This document shows positions 52,621-61,098 of a DNA stretch of 64,000 nt, in pieces. Source of the stretch: Pseudomonas vanderleydeniana (lineage in GTDB: Bacteria; Pseudomonadota; Gammaproteobacteria; Pseudomonadales; Pseudomonadaceae). The stretch spans positions 4,762,001-4,826,000 of the forward strand of contig NZ_CP077093.1 of assembly GCF_014268755.2 (NCBI RefSeq). The letters run 5' to 3'. The translations under genes and the position numbers were made by a program. The notes beneath the pieces were generated by a model, which did not search any database, had not been told where the DNA came from, and saw only the letters and a list, made by a program, of their open reading frames with translations. The first letter of the stretch is position 1. Every line of letters starts with the position of its first letter.

Positions 52621-52649
52621 AAAAAAAACGGCGCACTCGTGGTGCACCG
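52621..52649 (-). terminator. Rho-independent terminator (minus strand)
   Basis: CGGCGCAC (52629-52636) pairs with GTGCACCG (52642-52649) with one G-U pair, and on the minus strand is followed by eight U (plus-strand A run 52621-52628). It ends transcription from the MFS/enolase-superfamily operon. Confidence 0.75.
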
Positions 52650-52796
52650 TCACTGCAATAAGCCAGTCATTCTATCGTGGGAGGCCGACAAGGCGCTTGT
52701 GACGCCCCACCGGATACGCCAGGCCGAACAGTGATCGCTGCCCGACCCACGCATGCTTGCCCCAGGCGACTCTGCGGCCGCCCAGGCGTATTCAAA

Positions 52797-54077
52797 TCAA
52801 TGCTGCGCCGCCAGTTGCCTGACCCCGGCGTCACGGCCTTTCACGGCCACGACCACCACCAGCCCGCCGACCGCACACACCAGCGCCGCGACACCAAAGG
52901 CGCCGCTGTAGCCGCCACCGTACTGCACCAGCAACCCGGTCAACGACGGCGCGATGATGCCCGCAATGTTCGCCAGCAGGTGCACGAAGCCACCGGTGCC
53001 ACCGACGCGATTGCTCGGCACGATGTCCTGGATCAGCGCCCAGCAGATCTGCGGCGTGACGAACAGAAACACGCTCGACACGGTGATGCAGGCCACCGCC
53101 ATGTGCAGCGACGTCACCCGAGTCGTCAGCAGCACGCAGGCCGCCGCCACACCCAGGCCCACCACCAGCATGATCTTGCGCGCCCGGATGACGCTGCCGA
53201 GTTTCTTGCTCAGCACGTCAGTCAGCGCACCACCACCGAGGAAGCCCACCGCCGCGCCCAGCCAGGGAATGACGCTGACAATGCTCATGCTCTTGATGTC
53301 CAGGTGCTGGAAGTCCATCAGGTAGCTGGGCAGCCAGGTCAGGAAGAAGTACAGGACATAGTTGAAGCAGAAGAACGCGGTGGCCACGGCCAGTACCGGT
53401 GCCGAGAAGATGCACGAAACCAGGCTGCGCTCTTCCTGCACGCCTTCGACGGCGGAGGTGGCGCGGCTGCTGCGGATCAGCTCGCGCTCAGCCGCCGAGA
53501 CCTTGGGATGCTGGTCCGGCGTGTCCTTGAAGAACACCAGCCAGGCCGCCAGCCAGACCATGCCCAGCAGGGCAATCACCACGAACGAGATGCGCCAGCC
53601 GAAGTTCAGCGCCACGATCCCGACGATCGGACCGGCCAGCGCCGCGCCCAGTGGCTGGCCGCAGTTGGTCAGGCCCAGTGCCCGTCCCGCCTCTTCCCGC
53701 GGGAACCAGTTGGAAATCGCCTTGTTGGTGGTGGTGCCCATCGGCCCCTCGCCCATGCCGAACAGCACCCGGAACACCAGCAACTGGAAGTAGCCGGTGA
53801 TCAGCGCGGTCGCCCCGCAGAACGCCGACCAGGTCCCGGCGGCCAGCGCGAAGACACGCTTGGGCCCGAACTTGTCCGCCGCCCAGCCGCCAATGAAGCA
53901 GAAGGCGCAGTAGCCGATGAAGAAGCTGCTGAAGATGAAGCCCATCTGCGCGTCATCGATGTGCAGCTCGGTCTTGAGCAGCGGTGCGACCACCGACAGT
54001 GCGGCGCGGTCCAGGTAGTTGAGGATGCCGGCGAAAAACAGCAGCCCGGCGATCTTCCAGCGGTAATTGCCCATCAT
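52797..54077 (-). CDS. ACS-type MFS transporter (acid sugar/galactonate-like)
   Basis: This 426-residue MFS transporter of 12 TM helices has the anion:cation symporter motif NYLDRAALSVVAPLL in TM1 and GGWAADKFGPKRVFALAAG in loop 2-3. ACS members import hexonates, glucarate or tartrate-like acids. It is 45 bases downstream of an enolase-superfamily dehydratase gene, supporting a sugar-acid substrate. Confidence 0.85.
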   Translation of the reverse strand: MMGNYRWKIAGLLFFAGILNYLDRAALSVVAPLLKTELHIDDAQMGFIFSSFFIGYCAFCFIGGWAADKFGPKRVFALAAGTWSAFCGATALITGYFQLLVFRVLFGMGEGPMGTTTNKAISNWFPREEAGRALGLTNCGQPLGAALAGPIVGIVALNFGWRISFVVIALLGMVWLAAWLVFFKDTPDQHPKVSAAERELIRSSRATSAVEGVQEERSLVSCIFSAPVLAVATAFFCFNYVLYFFLTWLPSYLMDFQHLDIKSMSIVSVIPWLGAAVGFLGGGALTDVLSKKLGSVIRARKIMLVVGLGVAAACVLLTTRVTSLHMAVACITVSSVFLFVTPQICWALIQDIVPSNRVGGTGGFVHLLANIAGIIAPSLTGLLVQYGGGYSGAFGVAALVCAVGGLVVVVAVKGRDAGVRQLAAQH

Positions 54078-54122
54078 TGTTGTAGTGCCTTTTATAGTTA
54101 TTCGAACGGGTGATGCGGTGGC

Positions 54123-55262
54123 TCAGTCGATGACAGCCCTATCGATGCAGTAGTGCTCCAGGACCTCGAGGTCGGGGTTAAAGCCCAGGCCCGCGGCGCA
54201 GCCCAGGCGCATGCGCGGTTGGAACGCCAAGGCAGGGAACAACAGGCGTTCGAACTCGATGAAGGGCACTTCCACCGCCACGTCCTCGGGCAGCAGCGTG
54301 CACAGGTGGGCCACCGCCAACAGACCGGGCCCGAAGTAGAAACAATGCGGTACAGCCTTCACGCCGTACTGCCGGGCCAACTCGAACACCTCGAGCATGG
54401 CGCTGATGCCGCCGATCTTGGCGACACTCGGCTGCACCACGTCGATCGCCTGCTGGTCGAGCAAGGCCCGCACACCGTTGACGCCGGCAGCGTTCTCGCC
54501 CGCCGACAGCGGCACGCCCCTGGCGCGTACGGTCGCCAGGCCATGGGCGTCATCCGGCGGCCACACCGGCTCTTCCAGCCAGGTCAGGTCCAGGTCGTGC
54601 AGGCGGGCGGCCATCGCCCCGGCCTCCTCCACCGTCCACGGGCAGTTGACGTCGACCATCAACTCGCCCTCGGCAGCCGGCAGCGCCTCGCGGGCGGCCG
54701 CAATCGACTCGTAGGTGGTCTCGTGCAGCTTGATCTTGCGAAAGCCCAGGTCGCGGGCACGGCGAACCTGGCGGTACACCTCATCGGGATCGCCACCGTA
54801 GCTGACCAGGCTGGCGTACAGCTCCAGCTCCCGGGGCGTGCCGCCGAGGTAGTCGTAAAGCGGCTTGCCCGCCGCCTGGGCGGCCAGGTCCCACAGGGCG
54901 ATGTCGATACCCGAGAGCGCGTAGAAGATCGGTCCGGTGCTGCCGAAGCCATGCAGAGCACGACGGGCCTTTTCCATCTGGGCCCGATGGTCGGCCACCG
55001 CACTGCCGATGAACTGCGGCGCGACGACATCGGTCAGCGCCTTGAAGGTGGCAGGGTTCGAGCCGTGGCCGAAGGCCTCGCCCCAGCCTACCCGGCCATC
55101 GTCGGTCGTGACCTTGATCGCCAGGCACTCCATGCGGCGATGACGGGGAGAGGCGGCATTGAAGGCATCATCATCCTTGGCCTGGCCCTGCGACTGGCGC
55201 TCGGTGGTCCCGGCCGTGAAGGGAATACTCAGGCGGATGATCTCGATACTGCGGACTTTCAC
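54123..55262 (-). CDS. Enolase-superfamily (mandelate racemase-like) dehydratase/epimerase
   Basis: This 379-residue barrel enzyme has a K-x-K pair in FRKIKLHETT, metal ligands Asp in MVDVNCPW, Glu in WLEEPVWPP and Glu in LSAGENAAG, and a His in VPHCFYFGP. Members dehydrate or epimerise sugar acids or related acids. GTG at 55262 has CGGAG seven bases upstream; the frame extends seven codons further. It is paired with the ACS-type transporter. Confidence 0.82.
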   Translation of the reverse strand: MKVRSIEIIRLSIPFTAGTTERQSQGQAKDDDAFNAASPRHRRMECLAIKVTTDDGRVGWGEAFGHGSNPATFKALTDVVAPQFIGSAVADHRAQMEKARRALHGFGSTGPIFYALSGIDIALWDLAAQAAGKPLYDYLGGTPRELELYASLVSYGGDPDEVYRQVRRARDLGFRKIKLHETTYESIAAAREALPAAEGELMVDVNCPWTVEEAGAMAARLHDLDLTWLEEPVWPPDDAHGLATVRARGVPLSAGENAAGVNGVRALLDQQAIDVVQPSVAKIGGISAMLEVFELARQYGVKAVPHCFYFGPGLLAVAHLCTLLPEDVAVEVPFIEFERLLFPALAFQPRMRLGCAAGLGFNPDLEVLEHYCIDRAVID

Positions 55263-55431
55263 AAACACACGCTCCGGTAGCACTTATTGGGGATTTATTG
55301 GCTCGGCATCGAGGTACGTTATCGTACAACTCAATCAAGAGCTAGTCCCGAGTGCGTCATTCTAACGCACCTGAGTGCTCTCCCCGGTGCAAAGGCACCA
55401 GGGAAGGGCGCGGTTTCTCCAGCCTGTGGGA

Positions 55432-55542
55432 TCAGGACGGCTCGGGAATCAGGTGCGTCATGAACGACAGGCTTTCAATCGCCGCCATGTAGGGCGCCTG
55501 CCCGACGACAAGAGGCACCTCACTAGGCGCCCCTCTCCAGGC
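55432..55542 (-). pseudogene. Possible C-terminal gene remnant
   Basis: Immediately beyond the nitronate monooxygenase stop, the minus strand holds 36 in-frame codons ending in TGA (55432-55434) with protein-like content (VPLVVGQAPYMAAIESLSFM and THLIPEPS). No plausible start is visible: an in-frame TGA lies at 55543-55545. It reads like the end of a deleted gene, but a short open frame by chance is possible. Confidence 0.3.
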
Positions 55543-55553
55543 TCAAGCCACTT

Positions 55554-56600
55554 TTACTCCAGCTCGGCCGCCAGCAACGCCACCAGCGCCGCAGCGGGAA
55601 GCTCCCGGGCCAGCGGTGCCGCCTGCCCCGCCCATTGCGCCGCGAAGTCATGGCAGCCTTTCGCCGTCGCGGCCGCGTTCAACTGCTTGTTCGCGTCATA
55701 GGCATAGGGATAGGCGGCTATCGCCACGTCCCTGCCCTCCCGCAGCGCGAAGTTGCGATTGACCAGCCCACGGGCCGGACGCCCGGAAATCGCACAGGTG
55801 ACCTCGGTACGTTCAGCCGCCGGCCCTTTCAAGGCCGCCCGATAAGCCGCATTGGCCGACGACTCCGGACAGAGGATGAAGGCCGTCCCCAACTGGGCCG
55901 CCGACGCCCCCAGGGTCAGGGCGGCACGGATACCGGCACCGTCCATGATCCCGCCAGCCGCGATGACCGGCAACGCGCAGCGGGACACCAACAACCTCGT
56001 CAGCGCCACGGTGCCCATCTTCGTATCCTCGCGAGGATCGAATATCCCGCGATGACCGCCCGCCTCATACCCCTGCGCCACCAGCGCATCGACGCCCGCC
56101 TGCTCGGCCATCCGCGCTTCGGCCAAGCTCGTCACCGAGCAGAGCAGCTTGGCGCCGATGTCCTTCAAGGCCGCGAGGGTGGACTGAGGCGGCAACCCGA
56201 AATGAAAGCTGACCACCGCCGGCTTCTCCTCCAGCAGCATCTGCAGCATCGGCGCATCGTCCAGGAACGAGCGATAGATCTCGCGCAACACCGCTGGTGG
56301 CTCGGCGCCAAACTCGGCAAACACCGGGCCCAACAGTTCCAGCCAAGCCTGGTCCCGAGCCGGATCCGGCAGCGCCGGCTGGTGGCAGAACACATTGACG
56401 TTGAACGGCAGGCTCGTCAGCGCCGCCGTGTCACGGATCATCTGCCGTGCCTGGTCGACGTTGGAGGCGCCGATCCCCAGGGAACCCAGCCCCCCGGCGT
56501 TGGACACCGCAGCGGCCAACTGCGGCGTGGCGACACCCGCCATCGGCGCCTGGATGATCGGAAGTTGCACATTGAGCAAGGACAGCAGAGCGTTTGACAT
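55554..56600 (-). CDS. Nitronate monooxygenase (class I, NmoA-like)
   Basis: This 348-residue FMN-dependent enzyme has the 2-nitropropane dioxygenase family motifs [20 protein letters not shown] (about 15-35), the catalytic-His segment [19 protein letters not shown] and [18 protein letters not shown]. Class I enzymes oxidise propionate-3-nitronate and simple nitronates to aldehydes and nitrite. AGGTG lies before ATG 56600. It follows a malonate-semialdehyde-decarboxylase-like gene on the same strand, which would remove the malonic semialdehyde it makes from propionate-3-nitronate. Confidence 0.88.
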   Translation of the reverse strand: MSNALLSLLNVQLPIIQAPMAGVATPQLAAAVSNAGGLGSLGIGASNVDQARQMIRDTAALTSLPFNVNVFCHQPALPDPARDQAWLELLGPVFAEFGAEPPAVLREIYRSFLDDAPMLQMLLEEKPAVVSFHFGLPPQSTLAALKDIGAKLLCSVTSLAEARMAEQAGVDALVAQGYEAGGHRGIFDPREDTKMGTVALTRLLVSRCALPVIAAGGIMDGAGIRAALTLGASAAQLGTAFILCPESSANAAYRAALKGPAAERTEVTCAISGRPARGLVNRNFALREGRDVAIAAYPYAYDANKQLNAAATAKGCHDFAAQWAGQAAPLARELPAAALVALLAAELE

Positions 56601-56683
56601 GGCAGCACCTGAACGACGTAGCAAAAAGTGGCAAGGCCGGTGGCCGGGCGCCCTGCCCGACACGGCCGCAAGCAGACGGCGGC

Positions 56684-57073
56684 CTACAGCTCGCCCGTCA
56701 GGAACTGGGCCCGGCCGAAACCGAAGCTCCAGTCCTCATCACCGTTGATGACCATCGAGACCATCACATCCCGAGGCTCGATACCGCACTCGCGCCCCAG
56801 CCCCTCCACCAGCAGCGCGTAGAACTTCTCCTTCATCTCCACCGAACGCGGCCGGCTGATCGCGGTGATCACCACGACCTTGTCGGTTCGCTCAAAGCCC
56901 AGCCCGGTGTCCTGGACGATCATCCGGCTCGGCGCGTGCTCGTTGAGGATCTGGTAACGATCCCGCTCCGGCACGGCGAAGGCCTCGACCATGGCACGGT
57001 GCACCGTATCCAGGAGCACGCTGATCTCCTCGTCGGTACGGCCCTTGATCACATCGATTTTCAACAGCGGCAT
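56684..57073 (-). CDS. Tautomerase-superfamily protein, malonate semialdehyde decarboxylase-like
   Basis: This 129-residue protein has the same length as Pseudomonas pavonaceae malonate semialdehyde decarboxylase and similar sequence ([58 protein letters not shown]). After removal of Met the catalytic Pro1, Asp37, Arg73 and Arg75 of that enzyme are all present. It would convert malonate semialdehyde to acetaldehyde and CO2. GAGGAAG precedes ATG 57073. It lies between a YbfB-type MFS gene and the nitronate monooxygenase gene. Confidence 0.85.
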   Translation of the reverse strand: MPLLKIDVIKGRTDEEISVLLDTVHRAMVEAFAVPERDRYQILNEHAPSRMIVQDTGLGFERTDKVVVITAISRPRSVEMKEKFYALLVEGLGRECGIEPRDVMVSMVINGDEDWSFGFGRAQFLTGEL

Positions 57074-57163
57074 GGCTTCAACTTCCTCAGCCTGGGTGGA
57101 CACTCGGGACAGCCCCTCGGAGCCGTCCCCTTCTTGATACGCAGTCGATCTGCGTGATGCGGC

Positions 57164-58333
57164 TCACTCGCGCGTGACGGGACCAAGGGTCAGCAGCGCC
57201 GCCCACCACAGCGCCACCGTCGCGACCCACAGCGACGGGGCAAACGAGTGGGTTCGTGCATACAGGAAACCGGCGACCAGCGGCCCGAGGATCTGGCCGA
57301 TGCCATGCGCGGCGGTCATCACCGCCATGATGTTCATCCGAAAGGCCGCCGAGACCCGCTTGGCCGCCGGCAGCGCAATGGTCACCGTGCCCATGAAGGT
57401 CGCCCCGACCACCAGCGCACTGGCGATGTAGGCCACGGGGGTCTGGCTGATGGCAGGAAGCAGCACGCCGATGCCCTGCAACACCAGGTTGCCGCGCAAG
57501 GCCCTGCGCGTGCCCAGCCGCAGATGGGCCAGGTGCCAGAGATAACAGGACGGCGCCGCCCCGATCCCGAAGACAGCCCACAGGTGAACCGGGTTGATTG
57601 AGCCCAGCGCATCCTTCACCAGCAGCGGCAGGTAAGTCGCCGTGACGATATAGCCGAACCCCGCCAGGCCGTAGAGCGCGACCAGGCTCCAGGCGCCCAG
57701 CGGCAGGGGGGCGGGCCGAAACGCCGTGGCCGCCCCAGGCCGTACCTCGACTGGCCGCTTGTCGAGCAGGAGCGCGCCGACCCCGCCCAGGATCAGACAG
57801 GCCACCGCCAGCAGACCCCAGAGTTGGTAGGCGTCAAGCCCATAGCGCTCGCCGACGGCCAACAGCTCGGCCGACAGGGCAATGCCGGCGCCCACGCCGG
57901 CATACAGGATCGGCGCACCTTCCGGGTGATCGCGATGCTGAAGCAGCCAGAGCGAAGCGGCGATCATCGACAAGGCGCTGAAGACCCCGGAGGCACCGCG
58001 AACCAGGATAATTGCCCAGGGATTGGACACCACGTTCAGCAAGGCCAGCGACACCACCGTCGCGGCCACCGAGACCAGCCCCCAGCGCCGGGCACTCGGC
58101 GCCTGCAGCCGGGCCGCCAGCAAGGCCCCGACCAGATAGCCCAGGTAGTTGGCCGAAGCGACCAGCGTACCGTTGCTGACCGACAGCACCCCTTCCTGCA
58201 CCATGACCGGATAGACCCCGGTGAAGGCGAACCGCCCAAAGCCCATCCCCACCGCGATCACCGCAGCGGCGGCCAGGGCAGAAGTGACCGTGCGATCCGA
58301 CGAAGAAGCCGTTTCCAAGCGAGAAGCGAGCAT
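57164..58333 (-). CDS. YbfB/YjiJ-family MFS transporter
   Basis: This 389-residue MFS protein has AVGMGFGRFAFTGVYPVMVQ in TM1 and NYLGYLVGALLAARLQAPSA, the YbfB/YjiJ subfamily pattern. GAGGT precedes ATG 58333, 8 bases after the LysR stop, so it is co-transcribed with the regulator. It may export or import a nitro compound or its acid product; the substrate is unproven. Confidence 0.82.
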   Translation of the reverse strand: MLASRLETASSSDRTVTSALAAAAVIAVGMGFGRFAFTGVYPVMVQEGVLSVSNGTLVASANYLGYLVGALLAARLQAPSARRWGLVSVAATVVSLALLNVVSNPWAIILVRGASGVFSALSMIAASLWLLQHRDHPEGAPILYAGVGAGIALSAELLAVGERYGLDAYQLWGLLAVACLILGGVGALLLDKRPVEVRPGAATAFRPAPLPLGAWSLVALYGLAGFGYIVTATYLPLLVKDALGSINPVHLWAVFGIGAAPSCYLWHLAHLRLGTRRALRGNLVLQGIGVLLPAISQTPVAYIASALVVGATFMGTVTIALPAAKRVSAAFRMNIMAVMTAAHGIGQILGPLVAGFLYARTHSFAPSLWVATVALWWAALLTLGPVTRE

Positions 58334-58341
58334 GGCGTCAC

Positions 58342-59211
58342 CTACCTCTGAGAAGCCAGGGCGAGATCCGTGAAAGCATCGACGGCGGCCGTCCGGCCGG
58401 CTTTTCGGTACACCAGCCAGGTCGCCACCGTGGCGATCGGTCGGGTGGTAATCGCCTGCGACGCCGGCTGCAACGCCAACAGGCTGGTGGGCGCAATGCA
58501 CAGGCTCTGCCCGGCGACCACACAGGCGAACATGGCATGGTAGGAAGCGACCTCATGGGTGAGGGACACCGCCACATCGCGCTGCTCGGCCAGCCACTGC
58601 TGACCAAGGCGACGATAGGTGCAGCCGGTTGCGAAGGCCGCCAACGTCAGCGGCGTACCCGCCTCGGCATACCCCGCCGGCAGCACGGCGACAAGCTGTT
58701 CCTCGAAGACCGCAACGCCAGCCAGACCGTGCTGGGCCAGTTCCTCCTCGACGGTGCTGCCCTCCTCCACCGTCAGCGCGACGAAGGCGCAGTCGACCAG
58801 GCCATCACCCAGCAGGTCCAGGAGCGCCTGTGTCGTCCCGGTCCTGACCGCCAGGCGGACACCCGGCCAGCGCTGCTGAAAGCCGATCATCACCCCCGGC
58901 AAACGCGCCGCCGCCGTGCTCTCCATGCTGCCGATGCGCAAGGTGCCCTGCGGCTGACCGGGATGCAGCACCTGCACGGCCTCCTCCGCCAAGGCCAGCA
59001 GGCGCTGGCTGTAATCCAGAAACAGCTTGCCCTGGTCGGTCAGCGACAGGCGCCGGCCTTCGCGGACGAACAGATCGACGCCCAACTGCTGCTCCAGCGC
59101 CTGGATGCGCGTGGTGACGTTGGACTGCGCACGCCCCAGCACGGCCGCCGCGCGGGTCACGCTCAATTCGGCGGCCACGGCCTGGAAGATTTCGAGGGAG
59201 GTTAGGTCCAC
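58342..59211 (-). CDS. LysR-family regulator of the decarboxylase/nitronate unit
   Basis: This 289-residue LysR protein has an N-terminal HTH (LEIFQAVAAELSVTRAAAVL, AQSNVTTRIQALEQQLG) and an effector domain. It is the first gene of a run with MFS, decarboxylase-like and nitronate monooxygenase genes, so it is likely autoregulatory and controls all four. The start is GTG at 59211 with AGAGAA upstream. A TTGAGA/TCTCAA inverted repeat (59225-59230 and 59249-59254) around a TATAGT -10-like element lies just before it. Confidence 0.86.
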   Translation of the reverse strand: MDLTSLEIFQAVAAELSVTRAAAVLGRAQSNVTTRIQALEQQLGVDLFVREGRRLSLTDQGKLFLDYSQRLLALAEEAVQVLHPGQPQGTLRIGSMESTAAARLPGVMIGFQQRWPGVRLAVRTGTTQALLDLLGDGLVDCAFVALTVEEGSTVEEELAQHGLAGVAVFEEQLVAVLPAGYAEAGTPLTLAAFATGCTYRRLGQQWLAEQRDVAVSLTHEVASYHAMFACVVAGQSLCIAPTSLLALQPASQAITTRPIATVATWLVYRKAGRTAAVDAFTDLALASQR

Positions 59212-59578
59212 TTCAATTCTCTTATTGAGATGACTTCATATACTATATTCTCAAAAGAAGATTTAATGAAGACCCATCATCACCATCAGCGAACGGGCGA
59301 GCGCCCCGCCTGTGCGGTCACTGCGCGTGGAGGATGAGGGGGTGGAGAAACCCGATCGCTTGGCGCAAGCGACGGATCGAGACCGCCAATCTCGCCCGAA
59401 GCGCGCCGTGGCCCGCTACCTTGAGTCCGAATCCAGGTACCTGTAGGGCAACGCCGATGATGATCGAGACGCTTGAACGATTGGAAAACACTATTTCCAT
59501 CAGGTGCTCTCACCCAACATGAGAGCACCTTGAACACTCAGGTCTCATTCAGGAAAGCCAAAGTTCAACCCGTCCCCA
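59212..59578. other. Intergenic region upstream of the LysR operon
   Basis: The first 60 bases are the AT-rich promoter of the LysR operon (TATAGT on the minus strand at plus 59242-59247). The rest has only short open frames on both strands without family features, plus the hairpin at 59502-59530. No gene supported. Confidence 0.4.
59502..59530 (-). terminator. Terminator-like hairpin after the orphan gene
   Basis: AGGTGCTCTCA (59502-59512) pairs perfectly with TGAGAGCACCT (59520-59530) across seven bases, about 49 bases past the stop of the orphan gene. No clear U tract. Confidence 0.5.
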
Positions 59579-60295
59579 TTAATACTGATGGGACATATCG
59601 AAATCAGCGCCATCTCTAATACTGAAGTTATGCTGATAACCCGAAATATTGTAAGCCTTCGGATTTACATAATCAGCCGTACGCACCAGCACAGCACGAC
59701 AGGTGCCCTGCCTCAGGAAAGAGACACCGGACAAGTCTTGAGAAATTGCCGTGCCATTTATTTTGCCATCGTAGTAGACCTGATAATCCGATATGGTTGC
59801 AACGGCACTCTTCAAAAAGTTCGAGACCGACTGCCCAGCATCATCGTAATCGACACAATTTACAAGATAACCCCATCTTTTCTGGTCATCCACACTCTCT
59901 ATGTAGCCACAAATTCTTTGACTGCCATTGATGAGAGCCTCTTTCACGGCCACCGTGATTATTTTCACGCTTTCGCCAATACTCGCAACCGTGTACGTAT
60001 CAAACTGGAGAATGCCACCGCCCGGCCACCAGCTACCGGAGAAGGGCGTGCTTTTTGCGTTATAGTTATCAATGATAAACTGTTCTCGAGGAACCCAAGC
60101 CAAATAGTCGGACACCAGTTCATCGCTGGGAGGAGATTGTTCGAGTTTTTCACTGATAGCAAGAATCTGCTGTTCATAGGGCATTGCCAGAAAATCACCC
60201 AAAGTGGGTTTTACAGTCGAATACACCGAAAAATACTGCTCACGATATTTTTGGGTTTGTGCAATGTAATCTTCAATTATAAGTGTTTGGCTCAT
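59579..60295 (-). CDS. Orphan hypothetical protein
   Basis: This 238-residue protein has no TM segment or signal peptide and no family I recognise. It begins MSQTLIIEDYIAQTQKYREQ (ATG 60295 with GGAG upstream) and has a glycine-rich FSGSWWPGGGILQFDTYTVA segment and a YQHNFSIRDGADFDMSHQY end. The middle to C-terminal part looks beta-rich. The gene is strongly AT-rich compared with the rest of the window, so it was probably acquired. A secreted toxin, insecticidal or immunity-type role is speculation. Confidence 0.6.
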   Translation of the reverse strand: MSQTLIIEDYIAQTQKYREQYFSVYSTVKPTLGDFLAMPYEQQILAISEKLEQSPPSDELVSDYLAWVPREQFIIDNYNAKSTPFSGSWWPGGGILQFDTYTVASIGESVKIITVAVKEALINGSQRICGYIESVDDQKRWGYLVNCVDYDDAGQSVSNFLKSAVATISDYQVYYDGKINGTAISQDLSGVSFLRQGTCRAVLVRTADYVNPKAYNISGYQHNFSIRDGADFDMSHQY

Positions 60296-61098
60296 GATAG
60301 CGCTCCACCGAATAAACCGATAGGGATGCTTATCTTTACGCCTAAGACGCTTCAAACCACTAAATTGAGAGGTGCTACTACTAGCCGTCAGGATTCGCGT
60401 GAGTTGCGGAATAATTTTAGTCCTTCCTTAGGCCATGTCAAATCATCACTTTTTAAAATTCAGCAGGAATAATGAGAAAAAGACAGAATTAAAATAATAT
60501 AACCCGGGAATAGATCCAAAAGGCATTTGGCATCGTGGCAGAAGAAAGTGGTAGCGAATCAAGAAAAGCGGGATTGGTGTGTGTACTGAAAGCGTGCATG
60601 AATAAACATCCCTATCAAATGAGGTCTGATTTCTCCCATACCCAATCGAGTTTCCAAGCGCGGCCGCTGAATTGGCAGCGACGAAAAAAGGTGCCGCACC
60701 ACCAGAAACGGCAATGCAACCGGCAAGGTATATTTGAGTCGAGAGATTTCAGTCAGCCCAGGAATACAACCAACGAAGCCGACTCGCCGGTAGGTGTGCA
60801 CCGTCAAGCAAGGCGCTATCGCTTGCTGATCGTTCCCAAGCTCTCAGTGCAATAGTTGCCTGCGACGCTCTGCGTCACAAAAGTAGACGCTGAGCGTCCT
60901 GGGAGACATTCCCACGCGGAGCGTGGGAACGATCGGAGGGCGTGGGTTTTGCTACAAGCCCCATCACCTCCCCTACCCCGCCTGCCTTACCCAAGCAAAA
61001 ACCACCTTTCATTGACCGACATCAATCCTCGACGCCCCCGCCCCCCATTGTCTAAGATCGGACCTTTAACGTTTCAGCGTATTTCAGTAAGGATCCCG
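60296..61098. other. Long AT-rich intergenic region with repeat
   Basis: About 800 bases without a supported gene. The left half is AT-rich like the orphan gene and may carry its promoter; small open frames on both strands have no protein-like features. The right half holds the hairpin repeat at 60828-60934 and the promoter of the MFS gene at 61099. Confidence 0.45.
60828..60934. repeat. Intergenic GTTCCC/GGGAAC hairpin repeat
   Basis: The element is bounded by inverted ends gatcgttccc (60828-60837) and gggaacgatc (60925-60934). Inside are two small GACGC...GCGTC palindromes and a perfect 9-bp stem TTCCCACGC/GCGTGGGAA (60909-60917 and 60921-60929). Repeats of this pattern are common between Pseudomonas genes. 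The left arm is degenerate. Confidence 0.6.

Noticed and set aside
59318..59522. 60- to 62-codon frames on both strands before the orphan gene
   Set aside because: Both lack a Shine-Dalgarno and recognisable motif; the minus-strand one starts beside the hairpin. Overlap of two equally poor frames suggests chance.
60535..60855. 106-codon plus-strand frame and an 82-codon minus-strand frame in the AT-rich gap
   Set aside because: The plus-strand frame runs into the hairpin repeat, and neither has a ribosome-binding site or protein-like hydrophobic pattern.
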